From positions 1-44,033 of the forward strand of contig JABBNW010000009.1 of the NCBI GenBank assembly GCA_019352115.1: a stretch of DNA of 44,033 bases. The letters run 5' to 3'. Origin of the DNA: Pseudomonadota bacterium. Its GTDB lineage: Bacteria > Pseudomonadota > Alphaproteobacteria > Acetobacterales > Acetobacteraceae. Numbering within the stretch: position 1 is the stretch's first letter; each line of letters starts with the position of its first letter. The translations under genes were made by a program, and so were the position numbers. This document shows, one piece after another, positions 37,505-44,033 of the stretch. Under the pieces are notes generated by a model, which saw nothing but the letters and a program-made list of their open reading frames with translations, ran no database searches and had not been told where the DNA came from.

Positions 37505-38265
37505 GGTGCTCTCTTACCTAAGTTGTTGGAATCCGCCCGCGGTGGGTCCGGCATTTTCAAGTAGTCGCGGTGACCGTCTCCGCAAACTGGACCAGTTTCG
37601 ATTCGGAACCATCAGGGTTCGACCACGCCGCGCGACTACCCGATTCAAAAGACTCGGCTTGTTTTCGGACAGGGTCACGGCAACCCGCCTCGCGAAAACG
37701 AGGAGGATTCGTGATGGAATCGTCGCGAACCGTAGTCTTCCTCGCCTCGCGAGGCGACCTGTCGCCACGAGTATTTCCACTCATGGAGTAAATCAACGCT
37801 CTCGGTGAAGTGAGCATGTAATGCCAGGGTTCAAGTGAAAGGGACGTAATCCATAAGTACTACGCCGCCGGCGCTCGAGGACCTGGTGTCCCCACTTGCA
37901 AATATAGTCATCATGCGTCGGGACACTTGCTCTCTGCTTTGAGCGGCCTGCTGGTCCCTGAAATGGGACGGCATTTCAGGGGCAGGACACCAGGAGAAGC
38001 TTTGGACTGTTGCCGAGACCCAAGGACCCGGTGCCGGCCTCATGGCAACCCTCATTTTTGACTGGCAGATTGCTCGGACCGGACCCGCCGTGGCGGGCCG
38101 GTCTCGCCGGCAGCAGGCGCACGGCGGCCAGCACCACCGTCCCGAGGCAGCGGATTATCGCCAGGCCGGAGCACCGGCCGGACGGGGCACCGCGGCTCTC
38201 CCCGTCGCGGCGGGGGAAGCGTCGCCGCTCCGCCGGCGGCCACCGGCCGTCCCACGCCCCGCGCG
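37505..38265. other. Non-coding scar between the methylase remnant and pdxY
   Basis: About 760 nt without a recognisable gene. The first 500 nt are clearly AT-richer than the core and contain short frames without family motifs (for example one of 88 residues on the minus strand, 37514-37780). A strong hairpin lies at 37956-37981. From about 38090 the composition returns to the high-GC core. It probably marks the distal edge of an element inserted at tRNA-Asn and later eroded. Confidence 0.4.
37956..37981. repeat. Perfect 10-bp inverted repeat in the scar region
   Basis: CCCTGAAATG (37956-37965) and CATTTCAGGG (37972-37981) are exact reverse complements around the 6-nt loop GGACGG. Outer bases CTGGT and ACCAG extend the symmetry imperfectly. 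It could be a terminator, an insertion-sequence end, or a recombination site. There is no gene to terminate on either side, which favours a mobile-DNA origin. Confidence 0.55.
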
Positions 38266-39141
38266 TCAGCACGCCTCGGCGTCGAACCGCACCGATGGCG
38301 CCACGATCTCCGCGCGCGCGGCCACCAGCGCCAGCTCCCGCCCGCCCACCGCCAGGGTCTGCCGCAGCACCCCCTGGATCGCTGAGCCCGCCGCCGCCAG
38401 CGCTGCCCCCGCGTCCCGACTGCGCAGGAAATGGAACAGGAACAGCGCCGCCAGCGCGTCCCCCGCGCCGTTCACCGCGATCGGCAGCAGCGGCGTGCGC
38501 AGCAGCCAGCAGCGGCCGCCCTGCGTGGCCCCGCCCTGCGTGGCCAGGAGATCGATCGTATCGGCCGGCGTGGCCTCCGTGCGCAGGCTGGTCACCACCA
38601 CCACCTGCGGCCCACCCGGACGCAGCCGCGCGGCCAACGCAACCGCCGCGTCCTTCGCCGCCGCCAGGGTGTCCACTGCGTGCCCGGTCAGCCAGCCGAG
38701 CTCGAACCGGTTCGGCGTGACGATATCGGCCGCCGCCACGCCCGCTCCGGCCAGGAAGGCCGCGACGCCGGGGCGCACGTAAACCCCCGGCCCCTCGTCG
38801 CCGATCACCGGGTCGCAGCAATAGAGCGCCCCCGGATTGGCCGCGCGCACCAGCCCGACCGCGTGCAGCACCGCCGCGCCGGTTTCCGCCGCGCCGAGGT
38901 AGCCGGACAGCACCGCGTCGCAGCCGCCGAGCACGCCGCGCGCGGCGATCCCGTCCACCAGCGAGCGGACTTCCGCCGGCTCCGTCACCGCGCCGGTGAA
39001 GCCGCCGTAGCCGGGGTGGTTGGAGAACCGGACCGTCGCGATCGGCCACACCTCCGCCCCCAGCAGTTGCAACGGGAACACCGCGGCGGAATTGCCGACA
39101 TGCCCGTAGGCGACCGACGAAGCGATCGAGAGGATGTTCAT
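38266..39141 (-). CDS. pdxY: Pyridoxal kinase
   Basis: A 291-residue ribokinase-like enzyme phosphorylating pyridoxal to pyridoxal 5'-phosphate in the salvage route. Evidence: MNILSIASSVAYGHVGNSAA at the N-terminus, VRFSNHPGYGGFTG, VLSGYLGAAETG, CDPVIGDEGPGVYV, ADIVTPNRFELGWLTG and the C-terminal GAGDALAALFLFH with the catalytic Asp. Length matches PdxY. The start ATG 39141 is set by the family N-terminus; an open frame upstream is unrelated. It is divergent from the glycosyltransferase gene, 157 nt away. PdxY is preferred over PdxK because of the SNHPGYGGFTG block, but the two are close. Confidence 0.94.
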   Translation of the reverse strand: MNILSIASSVAYGHVGNSAAVFPLQLLGAEVWPIATVRFSNHPGYGGFTGAVTEPAEVRSLVDGIAARGVLGGCDAVLSGYLGAAETGAAVLHAVGLVRAANPGALYCCDPVIGDEGPGVYVRPGVAAFLAGAGVAAADIVTPNRFELGWLTGHAVDTLAAAKDAAVALAARLRPGGPQVVVVTSLRTEATPADTIDLLATQGGATQGGRCWLLRTPLLPIAVNGAGDALAALFLFHFLRSRDAGAALAAAGSAIQGVLRQTLAVGGRELALVAARAEIVAPSVRFDAEAC

Positions 39142-39298
39142 CCGCGCAGTCTCCCGCCGGCAGCCCGCGGCCGGCGCGCGTCCCGGCAGCCCGGCGCCGC
39201 CGCCTGCGCGCGCGTGCCCCGGCCGGCGCATCGCAGCCAAGCCGGGAATCGGGCGGCGAGCAACCTGGCGTTCATCATCTGCGCGGCACACTCGCCGC

Positions 39299-41938
39299 AT
39301 GAGTACCAGTCTCCGTGCCGTGCACCCGCCGCCGCGCCCCGTTCCGCGCGACGTTCCCGCCGGCATGCCGGAGGGGCGGAGTTGGACCCCGGCGGGGCTC
39401 GGCACGCCCGTGGCCGGGATCGCCCAGGCCGGGCAGGGACCCGCGCCTCTGGCACCCGCCCATCCGGCTACCGCCCACCTGGCACCTGCCCTTCTGGCAC
39501 CAGCACATCTGGCGCCCGTCCACCTGGCACCCGCCCACGCCGCACACGCGCACCTGTCGCCCCGGTCTCCGGCCTCCGGCGCCCCGCGCGCGCGGTTCGC
39601 GCCGCTGCGGGACCCGCACGGCGCCTGGTGGCTGGCGCTGCGCACCGGCCCCGACGATGTGCCGACCGCAGCCCTGCCGATCGGCGCGACGGGCGCCTGG
39701 TGCCGCTTCCGCGTCCACCTGCCCGCATCGCTGGCGGGCGCCTGCGTGCAGCTTCGCATTGCGGCGGGCTCGGCGCCGCTCGCCGTCCTGCCGCTCGTGG
39801 GTCGCCGCCGGGCGCGCGGGGCGATCGCCTTCCTGCCCGCCGGCGCGACCCGGGTGGCGCTCTACTTTTTCGGCGGAGCGCCGGCGCGCCCGGACCTGGC
39901 GTTGCACTGCACCCGCCTGTCGCGGCCCGTTGCGGCCCTGGGACTGGCGGGGCGCCGGCTGCCGCAGTTGGCCCGCCTGCTGGCGCGCGGCCTGTGCTTG
40001 GCCCCGCGCGCCGTGGCGGGGCGGCTGCGGGCCGAGCTCGGCGCCAGGGCGATGGAGGGCGTGTCATCGGACCCGGCCGCCGCCTATGCCCAGTGGGTCC
40101 GCCTCTTCGAGGACACGGTCATCGTGCCCGCCGCCGGCCCGTCGATCGCCGTGCTGGTGCTGCACGCGGCCGAAGCTGGTGCCGCGCAGGGCGCCAGCCT
40201 TGCCGCCGCCGCCGCCGCGGCCCTGGCCGCGCAGCCGACCGGTGCCGGATTGGGCACCTTGAAGCCGGGCGCCTTGAGGCAGGGCACCCTGAGGCCGGCC
40301 ACCCCGGGGCCGGGCGTCCTGGGACCGATCGCCGTCGGGCCGGGCGGGATATCCCTCGCCCAGGCGGTGGCCGAAACCGAGGCCGACTATGTGGCCCTGC
40401 TCCAGGCCGGGGAAATCCTGGCACCGCACGCGCTCGCCCGGCTCGCCGCCGCAGCGGAGGCGCAGGGTCGGCCGCCGATCCTGTCTGCCGACGAGGATCG
40501 GCTGACCCCGGCCGGCGCCCGGCGCGATCCCTGGTTCAAGCCGACCCCGAGCCGCAGCCTGATGCTGTCCGGAGTGCTCGCGACCGGCGTTTGGCTGATC
40601 CGCCGCGACTTGCTGGCCGCCGCCAAGGCGCGCGCCGACGTTGCGCGGATCGGACCGGATGCCGTCGCCCCCGGGCATGCCCCTGGGCACGCCCCCGAGC
40701 ATGCCCCCGAGCATGCCCCTGAGCATGCCCCTGAGCATGCCCCTGGGCCCCACGCCGCCATGCCCCTCTTTCCCGCGCCTCAAGCCGCCGCGCCCCATGC
40801 CGCCGCACCCCATGCCGGCGGGCCGGATGCGTCGTTACCGGTCGGGCCGGCCTGGGCGGAAGCGGTGCGGCTCGACGCCTGGATGCGGCTGCACGAAGCC
40901 GGGGGAACCACCGAATGCCATCATGTGCCGCTGGTCCTGACGCATCGCCGCCCGGACACCGAAACGGCGCCGCCGGCCGTCCTGGCGGCGCTCGTGCAGG
41001 CGCATTGCGCCCGCACCGGGCTGCCGGCACGTATCGCGGCGACCCGGCCGCTCGGGGTCCGCCTGGCCGCACCGCCCGGCGCCCGGCCACTGGTCAGCCT
41101 GGTCGTGCCGTCCGCGCTGCACTCCGGCTATGTCACCTCCTGCCTCGATGCGGTGCTGGCCCGCACCGACTATGCGGCGCTGGAACTCGTGTTGGTCCTA
41201 GCCCGACCGGGACCTCCGGACGCGGCGCAGCAACGGCGGCTGGACCGGCTGGCGGCTGATCCGCGGGTGCGCCCGGTGCTGGTCGACACGCCGGCGTTCA
41301 ACTTCGCCGCCGCCTGCAACCACGGCGTCGCGGCGGCGCGCGGGGCGCTGATCTGCCTGCTGAACGACGACGTCGCCCCGCGCGACCCCGGCTGGCTCGC
41401 CGCGATGGTGGGCCACCTGGCCGATCCGGCCGTGGGCGTGGTGGGAGCGCGGCTGCTGTATCCGGACGGCACGGTGCAGCACGCCGGCATCCTGCTGCGT
41501 CCGGACGGGACCGGCAGCCACTGGCACCGTTCCTTGCCCGCCACGGCGGCGGGGTACGGGGGGCGGGCCCGTCTCGCGCAGGAATTCGCCGCCGTCACCG
41601 GCGCCTGCCTGCTGACCCGGCGGGGCCTGTGGGACCTGCTCGGCGGGTTGGACGAAGCCTTCGCCACCGCCTTCAACGACGTCGATTTCTGCCTGCGTGC
41701 CCGCGCCGCCGGCGCCGGGGTAGTGCTGGCCGCGGAGGCGGAACTGACGCATGCGGAATCGCGCAGCTTCGGCCGCCACTACCGCCCCGACGAGGCCGAA
41801 CGCAACCGCACCGACCGCGCCCGGTTGCTGGCCCGCTTCCCGGCCGCCTTCGCGGCCGATCCGTTCCACAGCCCCAACTTGTCGCCCTGGTACGGCGACG
41901 GGCGCGCGCTCCGTTTCCCGCCGGGCGCGCCCGCCTGA
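39299..41938 (+). CDS. Large family-2 glycosyltransferase with in-frame tandem repeats
   Basis: An 879-residue protein. Residues 1-95 are low complexity, with seven 5-residue LAPAH-type units at 51-85. A degenerate first GT2-like domain lies at about 270-450 (YVALLQAGEILAPHALARL, ILSADEDRLTPAGARRDPWF, FKPTPSRSLMLSGVL). It is interrupted by seven APxH units at 457-484. The complete C-terminal GT2 domain spans about 595-850 (LVSLVVPSALHSG, CLLNDDVAPRDPGWLAAM with the DxD-like N689-D690-D691, VQHAGILL, FNDVDFCLRARAAG). It probably builds a surface polysaccharide from a nucleotide sugar. No membrane helix is seen. The ATG at 39299 was chosen; the frame is open further upstream. A hairpin follows at 41956-41987. 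Confidence 0.85.
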   Translation: MSTSLRAVHPPPRPVPRDVPAGMPEGRSWTPAGLGTPVAGIAQAGQGPAPLAPAHPATAHLAPALLAPAHLAPVHLAPAHAAHAHLSPRSPASGAPRARFAPLRDPHGAWWLALRTGPDDVPTAALPIGATGAWCRFRVHLPASLAGACVQLRIAAGSAPLAVLPLVGRRRARGAIAFLPAGATRVALYFFGGAPARPDLALHCTRLSRPVAALGLAGRRLPQLARLLARGLCLAPRAVAGRLRAELGARAMEGVSSDPAAAYAQWVRLFEDTVIVPAAGPSIAVLVLHAAEAGAAQGASLAAAAAAALAAQPTGAGLGTLKPGALRQGTLRPATPGPGVLGPIAVGPGGISLAQAVAETEADYVALLQAGEILAPHALARLAAAAEAQGRPPILSADEDRLTPAGARRDPWFKPTPSRSLMLSGVLATGVWLIRRDLLAAAKARADVARIGPDAVAPGHAPGHAPEHAPEHAPEHAPEHAPGPHAAMPLFPAPQAAAPHAAAPHAGGPDASLPVGPAWAEAVRLDAWMRLHEAGGTTECHHVPLVLTHRRPDTETAPPAVLAALVQAHCARTGLPARIAATRPLGVRLAAPPGARPLVSLVVPSALHSGYVTSCLDAVLARTDYAALELVLVLARPGPPDAAQQRRLDRLAADPRVRPVLVDTPAFNFAAACNHGVAAARGALICLLNDDVAPRDPGWLAAMVGHLADPAVGVVGARLLYPDGTVQHAGILLRPDGTGSHWHRSLPATAAGYGGRARLAQEFAAVTGACLLTRRGLWDLLGGLDEAFATAFNDVDFCLRARAAGAGVVLAAEAELTHAESRSFGRHYRPDEAERNRTDRARLLARFPAAFAADPFHSPNLSPWYGDGRALRFPPGAPA
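39449..39553 (+). repeat. Tandem 15-nt repeat (seven units, LAPAH) in the glycosyltransferase gene
   Basis: Seven consecutive 15-nt units read LAPAH, PATAH, LAPAL, LAPAH, LAPVH, LAPAH and AAHAH. Units are imperfect at the nucleotide level (consensus CTGGCACCCGCCCAC). Changes in unit number would keep the frame. Confidence 0.85.
40667..40750 (+). repeat. Tandem 12-nt repeat (seven units, APEH/APGH) in the glycosyltransferase gene
   Basis: Seven 12-nt units, consensus GCCCCTGAGCAT, read APGH, APGH, four APEH and APGP. Adjacent units are identical or differ by one or two bases, which points to recent slippage-driven expansion. The frame is kept by any change of unit number. Confidence 0.9.
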
Positions 41939-41955
41939 CCGCCGCACCCTGGAAC

Positions 41956-41987
41956 GGCGGTCGGAGCGCCGGTGCCCTCCGACCGCC
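41956..41987. terminator. Hairpin between convergent glycosyltransferase and RraA-like genes
   Basis: GGCGGTCGGA (41956-41965) pairs perfectly with TCCGACCGCC (41978-41987) around a 12-nt loop, in the 55-nt gap between two gene ends. It is a likely bidirectional terminator, without a T-run. Confidence 0.55.
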
Positions 41988-41993
41988 TGCCGC

Positions 41994-42689
41994 TCAGTGA
42001 ATCTCGCCCGACTTCCGGATCGCCTCGCGCAGCTTCGCCGAGGTGAACTTCGGATCGTGGCAGATATCCAGGATCACCTTCTCCCGCCGCGCGATCAGAT
42101 CGATCGCCGCCGGCAGCTTCTTCACGGACTCCGCCGGGATCACCACCGCCCCGTGCCGATCGGCATGGATCACATCGTCATGCGCCGCGTTCATGCCGTG
42201 GATGTTCACCGGCTGGCTGAACGAAACGAGATGCACATGCGCGTGGCTCGGGTTCACCATCCCGCCCAGGATCTGGAATCCCGACGCCCAGGCGTCCAGG
42301 TCCCGGTAAGACCCGTTGGTCACGCAGCCGAGCGCGCCGAGCGCTTTGTGCACCGTCGAATGCACCTCGCCCCAGAACGCGCCGTAGCCGGGGGTGTCGT
42401 CCAGATCCTGCAACAGCACGATGGTCGGCAGGTCGGCTTCCGCCACGTAGTCGTACCAATCGGTCCGGTTCACGACCTTCCCGCGCGGCGCTTCCTTGGA
42501 CCGGATCATGCCGACCCGGGCGAGGCCCACGATCGGCGGCAGCTTCGGTTCGTGCGCCACCAGCGGCGTGGTGGTGAAGCCGATCGCGCGGCGTTCCGGG
42601 TTGGTGACTTCAAGCCCGTTGCAGATCGTCGGCGTGTCCCACGCCTTCAGCACGTCGAGGTCAGCCTGGGTGAAGGGCCGGTCGGCCAT
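41994..42689 (-). CDS. RraA-like / HMG-aldolase family protein
   Basis: A 231-residue cytoplasmic protein of the RraA fold, which includes RNase E inhibitors and metal-dependent 4-hydroxy-4-methyl-2-oxoglutarate/oxaloacetate lyases. Signs: LKAWDTPTICNGLEV at the N-terminus, GYGAFWGEVHSTVHKALGAL and GCVTNGSYRDLDAW, where R129 and D130 match the aldolase Arg-Asp pair. The preceding Asp of the common DGxxRD pattern is Asn here. The C-terminal tail (LIARREKVILDICHDPKFTS) is longer than in E. coli RraA, favouring the aldolase-like group. The ATG at 42689 follows GGAGGAGACGA. It is divergent from the Asp/Glu racemase-like gene at 42756, 66 nt apart. Confidence 0.88.
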   Translation of the reverse strand: MADRPFTQADLDVLKAWDTPTICNGLEVTNPERRAIGFTTTPLVAHEPKLPPIVGLARVGMIRSKEAPRGKVVNRTDWYDYVAEADLPTIVLLQDLDDTPGYGAFWGEVHSTVHKALGALGCVTNGSYRDLDAWASGFQILGGMVNPSHAHVHLVSFSQPVNIHGMNAAHDDVIHADRHGAVVIPAESVKKLPAAIDLIARREKVILDICHDPKFTSAKLREAIRKSGEIH

Positions 42690-42755
42690 GGTTCGTCTCC
42701 TCCGAAGATTGGGGCAGTCTCGCGCCGGCCCGCGGTTTGCGGCAAGCTCGTGCGC

Positions 42756-43496
42756 ATGGACAGCACCATCGCACGCGGCGGCCGCGCGATCTACGGCGCC
42801 CCCCTTGGCATCCTGATGCTGGAGGCCCGCTTCGCGCGCATCCCCGGCGACATGGGCAACGCGGAGACCTGGCCGTTCCCCGTGCTCTATCGGGTCGTCG
42901 CCGGCGCCAGCCCGGAACGGGTGGTGCTGCGCGGCGCGGCCGGGCTGCGCGACGATTTCATCGCCGCCGCGCGCGCGCTGGTCGCCGAGGGCGCCGAGGC
43001 GATCACCACCAACTGCGGCTTCCTCGCCCTGTTCCAGCGCGAGCTGGCCGCAGCGGTGGGCGTGCCGGTCGCCACCAGCGCGCTGTTGCAGGTGCCCTGG
43101 GTGCAGGCGCTGCTGCCGCCGGGGCAACGGGTGGGGGTGGTCACCGTGTCCGCCGGCTCGCTGTCGCCGCAGCATCTGGCCGCCGCCGGCGTGCCGGCCG
43201 ACACGCCGATCGCGGGCACCGAGGGCGGGACCGAGTTCTTCCGCACCCTGATCCTGGGGGAGAAGGAGGACCTCGACGTCGCCGCCGCCGAAGCGGACAT
43301 CCTGGATGCCGGCGCCGAGCTGGTCCGCCGCCACCCCGAGGTCGGCGCGATCGTGCTGGAATGCACCAACATGCCGCCCTATGCGGCGGCGCTGCGGCGC
43401 GCGCTGGACCGGCCGGTGTTCGATATCTATTCGCTGGTCACCTGGCTGCGGGCGGGGGTGCGACCGCGGCGGTTTCCGCCGCCGGAGGAGAGGTGA
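42756..43496 (+). CDS. Aspartate/glutamate racemase-family protein
   Basis: A 246-residue protein with the two-cysteine layout of the Asp/Glu racemase superfamily: C87 in ITTNCGFLALF and C203 in VLECTNMPPYA. The N-terminus GAPLGILMLEARFARIPGD and the middle VGVVTVSAGSLSPQHL also fit. Superfamily members include amino-acid and hydantoin racemases, maleate isomerase and arylmalonate decarboxylase; the substrate is not determined. ATG 42756 is the first methionine consistent with the fold. Divergence from the RraA-like gene suggests a shared carboxylic acid route, as an inference. Confidence 0.88.
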   Translation: MDSTIARGGRAIYGAPLGILMLEARFARIPGDMGNAETWPFPVLYRVVAGASPERVVLRGAAGLRDDFIAAARALVAEGAEAITTNCGFLALFQRELAAAVGVPVATSALLQVPWVQALLPPGQRVGVVTVSAGSLSPQHLAAAGVPADTPIAGTEGGTEFFRTLILGEKEDLDVAAAEADILDAGAELVRRHPEVGAIVLECTNMPPYAAALRRALDRPVFDIYSLVTWLRAGVRPRRFPPPEER

Positions 43497-43747
43497 AAAT
43501 CAGACAGGTGGTAGCCTGGCCAGGGTGCGCCGCTCGCCTGCGGTGAGCGTTCGGTCCCGACCCGGCGCGGACGCCACCTTGGTCCGCTTCGTTCGGGCGG
43601 CAACAGCCGTGCGAGGGTGGACCAGAGTTGGACAGATATCAGGAGAGAGAACATCCCTCCGCATGGATCCATCCCGAATACGATACAAGAGTTTTGAAAG
43701 ACACCCTGAACCATATTCCAACCTGACCACTCCACGGGGACCGGTCG

Positions 43748-43963
43748 GTGCGGGTCTATCGTTATCCTCATTGGTACCTCGGCCTGACGCTGGTCACGAC
43801 TGCGATTTTCGACACCCTTTTTGTTGCACTTCTCCTGGTCGGGCTGGCTGGCCCGCCTCCTCGGCCGGGCGACACATCGCCGTCGCTTGTCGGTGTGTTG
43901 GTCCTGATCGCGTTCTCCGGGGGCGGCCTGGTGCTGGTACTAATACCCCAACACTATACGTGA
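43748..43963 (+). CDS. Small membrane ORF, possibly truncated
   Basis: A 71-residue frame from GTG 43748 with two hydrophobic segments (LGLTLVTTAIFDTLFVALLL and LVGVLVLIAFSGGGLVLVL) joined by a Pro-rich loop. I recognise no family. The frame stops soon after the second segment (IPQHYT), exactly where the sequence turns AT-rich. It may therefore be a gene cut by an insertion whose end lies near 43941. The 250 nt upstream of it (43497-43747) hold nothing recognised. Confidence 0.4.
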   Translation: MRVYRYPHWYLGLTLVTTAIFDTLFVALLLVGLAGPPPRPGDTSPSLVGVLVLIAFSGGGLVLVLIPQHYT

Positions 43964-43995
43964 CATATTAGCTTGTTACGCCTATAGTCTCAGGC

Positions 43996-44033
43996 ATGGA
44001 CAAGATCGATTTTCGCAGCCGAGGCCGCGCCGC
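43996..44033 (+). CDS. Start of a gene cut by the right edge (possible transposase)
   Basis: The window ends 12 complete codons into a frame reading MDKIDFRSRGRA. The upstream 50 nt are AT-rich, unlike the core, and the MxKIDxRS start resembles that of some IS630-type transposases. With so few residues this is a weak suggestion. The AT-rich stretch before it would then be the left end of the element. Confidence 0.35.
   Translation, partial: MDKIDFRSRGRA

Noticed and set aside
37514-37780. An 88-codon minus-strand ORF in the scar region
   Set aside because: No ribosome binding site, no family match and Arg-rich composition; treated as chance.
38266-39759. Pyridoxal kinase with a 206-residue N-terminal extension
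   Set aside because: The extension reads as Arg/Gly/Ala-rich antisense of the glycosyltransferase leader; MNILSIASSVAYGH is the family start.
40667-40750. CRISPR array or other non-coding repeat
   Set aside because: The units are 12 nt without spacers, lie in frame inside the glycosyltransferase gene, and have no cas genes nearby.

Overview
The window is chromosomal DNA from a very GC-rich Gram-negative alphaproteobacterium. I place it near the Acetobacteraceae/Rhodospirillales with moderate confidence. The support is the family mix: a lipid A gene (lpxB), a hopanoid gene (hpnG), a MutL with an endonuclease motif, a Zur-type Fur protein, malonyl-CoA decarboxylase, and an FNR/FixK-type box near a di-haem peroxidase. 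Start codons were set from ribosome binding sites, family N-termini and gene overlaps.

Layout. (1) 1-1325: N-terminal half of a serine recombinase running off the left edge, two abutting 15-nt dyads in front of it, then about 1.1 kb with no recognisable gene; this looks like the flank of a mobile element. (2) 1326-13301: exported isochorismatase-fold protein, PAS-PAS-GGDEF diguanylate cyclase, IclR regulator, the pgi-mutL pair (stop/start overlap), a soluble PAS-PAS chemoreceptor, and alaS. (3) 13478-16385: carrier protein, MBOAT acyltransferase and SGNH hydrolase, a DltC-B-D-like set without an adenylating ligase in view. (4) 16325-18630: a crotonase lacking both usual glutamates, divergent from a class III CoA-transferase, and a small muconolactone-isomerase-like protein. 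(5) 18655-24220: a YPPQQG-repeat protein, then a tight operon of malonyl-CoA decarboxylase, a transketolase/E1-like ThDP enzyme and an uncharacterised protein. (6) 24284-28875: metal and redox genes: zur with a cupin gene, divergent hisI, a VIT1/CCC1 carrier, cytochrome b561 and a cytochrome c peroxidase with an upstream FNR-type box. (7) 29048-36751: lpxB, LLM oxidoreductase and MBL hydrolase divergent from a PhyH dioxygenase, a ParDE-type toxin-antitoxin pair, hpnG, a DMT transporter and a SIMPL-domain protein. (8) 36763-38265: tRNA-Asn followed by a mobile-element scar with a truncated DNA methyltransferase and a tiny coupled ORF. (9) 38266-43496: pyridoxal kinase, a large glycosyltransferase carrying two kinds of in-frame tandem repeat, and a divergent RraA-like / Asp-Glu-racemase-like pair. 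(10) 43497-44033: a small membrane ORF and the first codons of a possible transposase at the right edge.

Most genes are housekeeping or widespread. The least explained parts are the carrier-protein/MBOAT/SGNH cluster, the decarboxylase/ThDP-enzyme/unknown operon, the Glu-less crotonase, and the repeat-bearing glycosyltransferase. Both ends and the tRNA-Asn flank carry mobile-DNA signs.
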